DNA of 64,000 nt from Microvirga flocculans ATCC BAA-817 (lineage in GTDB: Bacteria; Pseudomonadota; Alphaproteobacteria; Rhizobiales; Beijerinckiaceae). The stretch is taken from positions 1 through 64,000 of the forward strand of contig NZ_JAEA01000001.1 in NCBI RefSeq assembly GCF_000518665.1. Direction: 5' to 3'. A program made the translations under genes and the position numbers. Positions 58,762 to 64,000 of this stretch are shown piece by piece; within the stretch, counting starts at the first letter, position 1; each line of letters opens with the position of its first letter. A model generated the notes under the pieces. The model searched no databases. It saw only the letters and a program-made list of their open reading frames with translations, and had not been told where the DNA came from.

Positions 58762-59682
58762 TCACGCCCCCAGGTTGAACACCCGGTGCGGCACCATCTC
58801 CCCGCGCTCCACGTCGCCCACGGCCACGAGCACGCCGTTGCAGGTGGCGTAGACCTTCCCCGACAGGGGGGCCTCGCGGCCGCGCAGGATGATGGACTGG
58901 CCGCGCATGAGGCGGGCGGCCATGTCGCGGCTCACGGGGATCGAGGGGATCTCGCCAAGCGCGGTCTCCACCGGGCGAAGCGCCGCCGGATCGGTCGCGA
59001 GGTCGTCCACGGTGACCGCGTCCTCCTCCGTGAAGGGGCCGACGCGGGTGCGCCGCAGGGTGGCGATATGGCCGAGGCACCCGAGGGCCCGGCCGAGGTC
59101 GCGGGCGATGGCGCGCACATAGGTGCCCTTGCCGCAATCCGCCTCGATCACCGAGCGGTTGCCCGCGTGGTGGATCAGCGCGAGGCGGTCGATCTCCACG
59201 GTACGGGGCTGCAGCTCCACCGCCTCCCCGTCGCGGGCGAGGTCATAGGCGCGCTCGCCCTGGATCTTGATGGCGGAGAAGCGCGGCGGCACCTGCTGGA
59301 TGGAGCCGGTGAAGCGCGGCAGCAGGGCCTCGATCTCGGCGGGGTCCGGCAGCCTGTCGGTGCGCTCGACAATCTCGCCCTCGGTGTCGTCCGTGGTGGT
59401 CTCCGCGCCCCAGGCTACGGTGAAGACATAGGATTTGCGCCCGTCCATGACGAAGGGCACCGTCTTGGTCGCCTCGCCCAGCGCGATGGGCAGGATACCG
59501 GACGCGAGCGGATCGAGAGTGCCCGCATGGCCCGCCTTCTTGGCGGAGAGGCTGCGCTTCACCACGGCCACCGCATGGGTCGAGGTCATGCCGACGCCCT
59601 TGTCGAGGATGATCCATCCATTGACGTCGCGCTTCTTCGGGCGGTCGCCGTGAGGCCTCCGCTGCGGGCGTTCTTCGGTCAT
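58762..59682 (-). CDS. truB: tRNA pseudouridine-55 synthase TruB
   Basis: The 306-residue enzyme makes pseudouridine 55 in the T-loop. The catalytic Asp lies in [26 protein letters not shown]. Other motifs are [20 protein letters not shown] and [32 protein letters not shown], with a C-terminal PUA-like extension. A His-Arg-rich N-terminal tail of about 18 residues is not conserved. It follows rbfA by 5 bp. Confidence 0.97.
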   Translation of the reverse strand: MTEERPQRRPHGDRPKKRDVNGWIILDKGVGMTSTHAVAVVKRSLSAKKAGHAGTLDPLASGILPIALGEATKTVPFVMDGRKSYVFTVAWGAETTTDDTEGEIVERTDRLPDPAEIEALLPRFTGSIQQVPPRFSAIKIQGERAYDLARDGEAVELQPRTVEIDRLALIHHAGNRSVIEADCGKGTYVRAIARDLGRALGCLGHIATLRRTRVGPFTEEDAVTVDDLATDPAALRPVETALGEIPSIPVSRDMAARLMRGQSIILRGREAPLSGKVYATCNGVLVAVGDVERGEMVPHRVFNLGA

Positions 59683-59687
59683 CGCTC

Positions 59688-60113
59688 TTACTCGCTGTCG
59701 TCGTCGGAAGGATCGGTCCCGGGCTTCGCCATATCGCGCGCCACGCGCTCGGTACGCAGCAGCGCGTCGATGCGCGCCGCCTCGTCGAAGCTCTCGTCGC
59801 GGCGGAAGCGCAGGTCCGGCGCGAATTTCAGGTTCACCCGGCGGGCGACCTCGTGGCGCAGCAGCTTCTTGTTGCGGTCGAGAGCCTTGATCACCGCGTC
59901 CTCGTCCTTGCCGCCCAGCGGCATGACATAGGCGGTCGCGAGCTTCAGGTCGGGCGACATGCGCACTTCCGGAATGGTGATCACGTGCTTCGTCAGCACG
60001 TCGTCCTGAAGGTCGCCGCGGGAGAGCACCTCCGCGAGGGCGTGGCGCACGAGCTCGGCCACGCGCTGCTGGCGCTGGGAAGGTCCGGTGGATTGTTCGA
60101 AACGTTTGGCCAT
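59688..60113 (-). CDS. rbfA: Ribosome-binding factor A
   Basis: The 141-residue KH-fold protein binds immature 30S subunits. Motifs are [47 protein letters not shown] and [19 protein letters not shown]. An acidic tail ends the protein. It lies between infB and truB with short gaps, the conserved nusA-infB-rbfA-truB-rpsO-pnp block. Confidence 0.97.
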   Translation of the reverse strand: MAKRFEQSTGPSQRQQRVAELVRHALAEVLSRGDLQDDVLTKHVITIPEVRMSPDLKLATAYVMPLGGKDEDAVIKALDRNKKLLRHEVARRVNLKFAPDLRFRRDESFDEAARIDALLRTERVARDMAKPGTDPSDDDSE

Positions 60114-60219
60114 CGTGTTGTCTCCGGGGTTGGACCGGATCGATCAAAAGGGGTCATGGCCGGGAGCGACCCGGCCATGACGAAGGATTGCGCGTTGCGG
60201 TGGCGAGGACGGAAGCCTG

Positions 60220-63075
60220 TTACAGCGTCCGCTTCACCTCTTCCACGCGGTAGCACTCGATGATGTCGCCCTGGCGCATGTCCTGGTAGTTCTCGAAGGC
60301 CATGCCGCATTCCTGGCCCGACGTGACTTCCTTGGCGTCGTCCTTGAAGCGCTTGAGCTGCGAGAGCTTGCCTTCGTGGATGACCACGTTGTCGCGGATG
60401 AGGCGCACATGCGCGCCGCGCTGGACCACGCCGTCGAGGACGCGGCAGCCCGCGACCTTGCCGACCTTGGACACGTTGAATACCTCGAGGATCTGCGCCT
60501 CGCCGAGCCGCTCCTCGCGGAGCGTCGGAGCGAGCAGGCCCGACATGGCCGCCTTCACGTCATCCACGAGGTCGTAGATGATGTTGTAGTAGCGGATCTC
60601 GATGCCCGCGCGCTCGGCGGCCTCGCGCGCTTCCTTGTGGGCGCGCACGTTGAAGGCGAGGATGATGGCGCCTGAGGCTTCCGCCAGGGTGACGTCGGAT
60701 TCGGAGATTCCGCCGACGCCGGCCTGGATGATGCGGGCCGCGACTTCCTCGTTGCCGACCTTCTCGAGAGCGCCGGCGATGGCTTCCGCCGAGCCCTGCA
60801 CGTCCGCGCGGATGACGAGCGGGAATTCCTTCCGGCCGGCACCGGCCTTCAGGTCGCGCATCATGTCGACGAGCGTGCGTCCGGCCGAGCCCATGCGGGC
60901 GGCGGCGCGTTCGCGCTTCTGGCGGGCGCGGTACTCGGTGATTTCGCGGGCGCGGGCCTCGGACTCGACCACCGCGACGCGGTCGCCCGCCTCCGGCGTG
61001 CCGTTGAAGCCCAGAACCTCGACGGGAACCGCAGGGCCGGCTTCCTTCACGCTGGCGCCCAGGTCGTTGATGAGGGCGCGCACGCGGCCCCATTCGGCGC
61101 CTGCCACCACGATGTCGCCGGTGTGCAGCGTGCCGCGCTGGACGAGCACGGTGGCGACGGGACCGCGGCCGCGATCGAGCTTCGCCTCGATGACGGTACC
61201 TTCCGCGGAACGGTCCGGGTTGGCTTTGAGGTCGAGGATTTCGGCCTGGAGCGTCAGGCCTTCGAGCAGGCTGTCGAGGCCAAGGCCGGTCTTGGCGGAC
61301 ACCTCGAATTCAAGCGTCTCGCCGCCCATGGATTCCACGACGATCGAGTGCTGGAGCAGCTCGGTGCGCACGCGCTGCGGGTTGGCATCCGGCTTGTCCA
61401 TCTTGTTGATCGCCACGATCAGCGGCACGCCGGCCGCCTGCGCATGGGTGATCGCCTCGATGGTCTGCGGCATGACGCCGTCGTCGGCGGCGACGACCAG
61501 CACGACGATGTCCGTCACCTTGGCGCCGCGGGCGCGCATGGCCGTGAAGGCCGCGTGGCCGGGCGTGTCGATGAAGGTGATCTTGCCGCCGAGCGGCGAG
61601 GTCACCTGATAGGCGCCGATATGCTGCGTGATGCCGCCGGCCTCGCCGGAAACCACGTTGGTCTTGCGGATGGCGTCGAGCAGCGAGGTCTTGCCGTGGT
61701 CGACGTGGCCCATGATGGTGACCACGGGCGGACGGGGCGAGAGGTTCTCGTCCACGTCCGGCGTGTCGAACAGACCTTCCTCGACGTCCGATTCCGCGAC
61801 GCGCTTCACCGTGTGGCCGAGTTCCTCCGCGATGAGCTGGGCGGTATCGGCATCGATCACGTCCGTGATCTTGTGCATCTGGCCCTGCTTCATGAGCAGC
61901 TTGATCACGTCCACGCCGCGCTCCGACATGCGGTTGGCGAGCTCCTGGATGGTGATCGTTTCCGGAATCGTCACCTCGCGGGCGATCTTTTCCTTCTGCT
62001 CCACCTGGCGGTGGCCCATGAGGCGCTGGTTGCGGCGGCGGAAGGCCGCGAGGGAGCGGGTCCGCTCCTCGTCGCTGTTCAGCGCGTTCGAGAGGGTCAG
62101 GCGGCCGCGGCGCTTTTCCTCGCCGGGAGCGGCCTTGGGGGCCTTCGGCACGGCCGCGGGCTTCGCGGCGACGCCGGGACGGCGCACGGCGCGCACGCCC
62201 TCCTCGTCATCCACTTCGACGGCGCGTGCCGCGACGGGCGGCACCGTCCGGGCATGGGGCTTGGCCGCCGTCGGCTCGGGTACGACCGGCGCGGCCGGGC
62301 GGGCCATATGGTTCAAGCTCGGCGGACGGCCTCCGCTGGTTCCGACGCCGGGGCGGAAACCGCCACCCGGACGGGGACCCTCGGAACGGGCGCCTGCGGG
62401 GCGCGGGCCTTCCATACGGGGGCGCTCGGAACGCGGACCTTCCTGGCGCGGCGCGCCGGTGCGGGCCGCAGGCGCGGAGCCCGGAGCCGGGCGCGCGGGA
62501 GCGGCCGCTTCGCCCAGACGGCGGCGGGCCTCGTCCTCGGCGCGGCGCTTGCGCTCCTCGTCCTGGCGGCGGCGCTCCTCTTCCTCGCGCTTGCGGGCTT
62601 CGGCGGCCTCGCGCTCCTTGGCCTCGGCAGCCTCGCGCTCGGCGCGGCGGGCAGCCTCCTCGGCCTGGCGGCGACGCTCTTCCTCGTCGCGGCGGCGGGC
62701 ATCGGCAAGGGCGCTCATGCGGGCATCGCGCTCCTGCTCGGACAGGGTCTGCAGGACCATGCCGCCGGAACGGGGCGTCGTTGGGGCCGGGCGCGGCGGA
62801 CGGCCGCCCTGGGCGGGCGCCGCGGGCTTCGGAGCCGCTGCCGCGGGCTTGGGCGCGCCTGCAGGGGCCGCGGCCTGTTGCGGCGCGGGCCGCTCTTCCT
62901 TGGCCGCGCCGGGGCCGACAGCAGGGCGACGCTTGACCGTCTCCACCACGACCGCCTTCGAGCGGCCATGGGAGAAGCTTTGGCGCACCGTGCCTTGCTC
63001 GACGGGTCGCTTCAGAGACAGCGTCTTGGACGACACATGAAGAGTCTTGTCGCCCTGGTTTTTCGTATCAGTCAT
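60220..63075 (-). CDS. infB: Translation initiation factor IF-2
   Basis: The 951-residue GTPase brings fMet-tRNA to the 30S subunit. It has a long N-terminal part rich in Arg, Glu, Ala and Pro (about 40-340, with repeated EEERRRQ and GPR units), the IF2N domain ([25 protein letters not shown]), the G domain with [15 protein letters not shown] at about 456, DTPGHAAF and NKMDKPD, then domains II-IV. It overlaps the upstream ylxR gene by 8 bp. Confidence 0.98.
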   Translation of the reverse strand: MTDTKNQGDKTLHVSSKTLSLKRPVEQGTVRQSFSHGRSKAVVVETVKRRPAVGPGAAKEERPAPQQAAAPAGAPKPAAAAPKPAAPAQGGRPPRPAPTTPRSGGMVLQTLSEQERDARMSALADARRRDEEERRRQAEEAARRAEREAAEAKEREAAEARKREEEERRRQDEERKRRAEDEARRRLGEAAAPARPAPGSAPAARTGAPRQEGPRSERPRMEGPRPAGARSEGPRPGGGFRPGVGTSGGRPPSLNHMARPAAPVVPEPTAAKPHARTVPPVAARAVEVDDEEGVRAVRRPGVAAKPAAVPKAPKAAPGEEKRRGRLTLSNALNSDEERTRSLAAFRRRNQRLMGHRQVEQKEKIAREVTIPETITIQELANRMSERGVDVIKLLMKQGQMHKITDVIDADTAQLIAEELGHTVKRVAESDVEEGLFDTPDVDENLSPRPPVVTIMGHVDHGKTSLLDAIRKTNVVSGEAGGITQHIGAYQVTSPLGGKITFIDTPGHAAFTAMRARGAKVTDIVVLVVAADDGVMPQTIEAITHAQAAGVPLIVAINKMDKPDANPQRVRTELLQHSIVVESMGGETLEFEVSAKTGLGLDSLLEGLTLQAEILDLKANPDRSAEGTVIEAKLDRGRGPVATVLVQRGTLHTGDIVVAGAEWGRVRALINDLGASVKEAGPAVPVEVLGFNGTPEAGDRVAVVESEARAREITEYRARQKRERAAARMGSAGRTLVDMMRDLKAGAGRKEFPLVIRADVQGSAEAIAGALEKVGNEEVAARIIQAGVGGISESDVTLAEASGAIILAFNVRAHKEAREAAERAGIEIRYYNIIYDLVDDVKAAMSGLLAPTLREERLGEAQILEVFNVSKVGKVAGCRVLDGVVQRGAHVRLIRDNVVIHEGKLSQLKRFKDDAKEVTSGQECGMAFENYQDMRQGDIIECYRVEEVKRTL

Positions 63076-63742
63076 TCCGCCTCAGTTCCTGCGGGTTCAA
63101 AATCGTGGGTTCGCCGGTCTCGTTTCCGAGGCCAGGTTGATCGGCGCCGATGCCGCGATAAGAGCGGTAACGATGCCAGCGGTTCAGAAAGCCGTCGCTC
63201 CCAGCGCCCGCGACGAGGGCAGCATGTATCACATGTGACCGGCCTAATGCCAAATCCAATTCGTCAATCGACAATTCTTGGATGACCGGAAAGTGAGATA
63301 TTGCCTCGCCGAGGCGTTTTCGCAACTGGTTCACCAATTTTCTTCGCCCATCTTCGGCCGCCTCTGCGGCATGAATAAGGGCGACGATGGGCTTATCCGT
63401 GATCGCCGACTCGACCTTGTGGAAGCCGGTGATCACCGATCCCGCCTTGTTGGCCAGCGACAGGCCCTGGCGCAGATCGTCCCGGAGAAGGCGCTCGATA
63501 TCCTGCGCCAGGGTCTCCGGAGCCGCTGCCTCCGTCTTGAAGGCGCGGGAGAAGAGGCGGCGTTTCGTCGCCTCCTCCACCATGTCGGAACGGGCCGTGA
63601 CCCAGACGCCGCGGCCGGGCAGCTTGTGCCGGAGGTCGGGCACGACCCGGTGATCGGGCCCGAGGACGAAGCGGATCAGTCCCGCGGGGCTTTGCGCCTC
63701 GCGGGTGACGATGCAGGTGCGCTCCGGTTCATGCCGCGGCAC
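63068..63742 (-). CDS. YlxR (DUF448) RNA-binding protein with L7Ae-like C-terminal part
   Basis: The 224-residue protein has an N-terminal YlxR domain ([44 protein letters not shown]) and an L7Ae/YlxQ-like region ([39 protein letters not shown]). It is a fusion of two genes that are separate in Bacillus. Its role is to bind nucleic acid and modulate translation or transcription. The start is uncertain: GTG at 63742 gives no overlap with nusA. Confidence 0.9.
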   Translation of the reverse strand: MPRHEPERTCIVTREAQSPAGLIRFVLGPDHRVVPDLRHKLPGRGVWVTARSDMVEEATKRRLFSRAFKTEAAAPETLAQDIERLLRDDLRQGLSLANKAGSVITGFHKVESAITDKPIVALIHAAEAAEDGRRKLVNQLRKRLGEAISHFPVIQELSIDELDLALGRSHVIHAALVAGAGSDGFLNRWHRYRSYRGIGADQPGLGNETGEPTILNPQELRRND

Positions 63743-63773
63743 GGGTGCTGACCTCGCTTCCTCATGGCCTTGG

Positions 63774-64000
63774 TTAAGACGGCTGAGCCTCGGTCTCGGC
63801 CTCTTCGGCCGATCCCTCGGTCTCAACAGCCTCTTCCGGCTGCTCGATCCAGCCGGCCTTCACGCGGGCGGCCATGATCATGTTCTCGGCATCCGCGCGG
63901 GACAGGTCGAAGCCGTCGAGCGCGCCCTTGTAGCGGGTGGCGTCGGCGCCGCGGCCTTCCGTCCAGCCGACGAGATCGTCGGTGGCGCAGCCGGCGAGAT
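63774..64000 (-). CDS. nusA: Transcription elongation factor NusA, C-terminal end (5' part outside window)
   Basis: The frame is open to the right edge and ends at TAA 63774-63776. The readable 75 residues include DLVGWTEGRGADATRYKGAL, DLSRADAENMIMAARVKAGW and an acidic Glu/Thr-rich tail, typical of the alphaproteobacterial NusA C-terminus with its acidic repeat. The position before ylxR-infB supports it. NusA binds RNA polymerase and affects pausing and termination. Confidence 0.9.
   Translation of the reverse strand, partial: LAGCATDDLVGWTEGRGADATRYKGALDGFDLSRADAENMIMAARVKAGWIEQPEEAVETEGSAEEAETEAQPS

Overview
The window is 64 kb of GC-rich, densely packed alphaproteobacterial chromosome. 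It is almost entirely core genes, with no IS elements, prophage or CRISPR. Gene content and order (mnmE-mnmG-rsmG-parA-parB, hemE next to the PPSR/DUF299 gene, then maf-aroE-coaE-dnaQ-secB, plus BA14K proteins, an Irr-type box at mbfA, CtrA boxes and GANTC sites) point to the Hyphomicrobiales (Rhizobiales). The intergenic palindrome around GAGCATCGGACCCG recalls Microvirga/Methylobacteriaceae, but that genus-level guess is inference only.

The window contains the chromosome's origin and partition neighbourhood. From 1 to 3.3 kb lie the ftsK C-terminus, a LolA-type carrier gene and xthA. A chemoreceptor, a CNBD/response-regulator pair, an L,D-transpeptidase/ATP-grasp pair, an ABC-F ATPase and a YggS-type gene follow (3.4-11 kb). 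The leuS-lptE-holA operon (11.3-15.4 kb) and an orphan SMI1/KNR4 gene precede the leftward block mnmE-mnmG-rsmG-parA-parB (16-21.8 kb), which carries two perfect parS sites (18380-18395 and 20363-20378). A DUF255 thioredoxin-like gene, a secreted VOC protein, an Lrp regulator and an EamA exporter sit between mnmE and rho. Then come rho, hemJ and hemE, all leftward.

The hemE-PPSR gap (29834-30269) is the best oriC candidate. It has two perfect CtrA boxes, a perfect DnaA box, nine GANTC sites and an AT-rich segment, and the genes on either side point away from it. A second origin-like stretch, 29% GC over 180 bp with two DnaA-type boxes, lies between dnaQ and secB (33924-34200). It is followed by a putative terminator-ended RNA and an unfamiliar 133-residue protein that may be a BECR-type nuclease.

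To the right are secB, a Tim44-domain gene, mltA, smr and an XRE regulator; a LysE exporter, a PfkB kinase, a DUF202 protein and coaA; a histidine operon (hisB-DUF2628-hisH-hisA-hisF-hisE) interrupted by a methionine aminopeptidase gene; and hslV-hslU. From 48.8 to 55.6 kb is a more accessory stretch: two BA14K-type envelope proteins, RidA, DUF4142 and PPOX proteins, MbfA with an Irr box, a membrane 2Fe-2S adenylate cyclase and an unknown secreted protein. The window closes with the translation/RNA block nusA-ylxR-infB-rbfA-truB-rpsO-pnp, all leftward.
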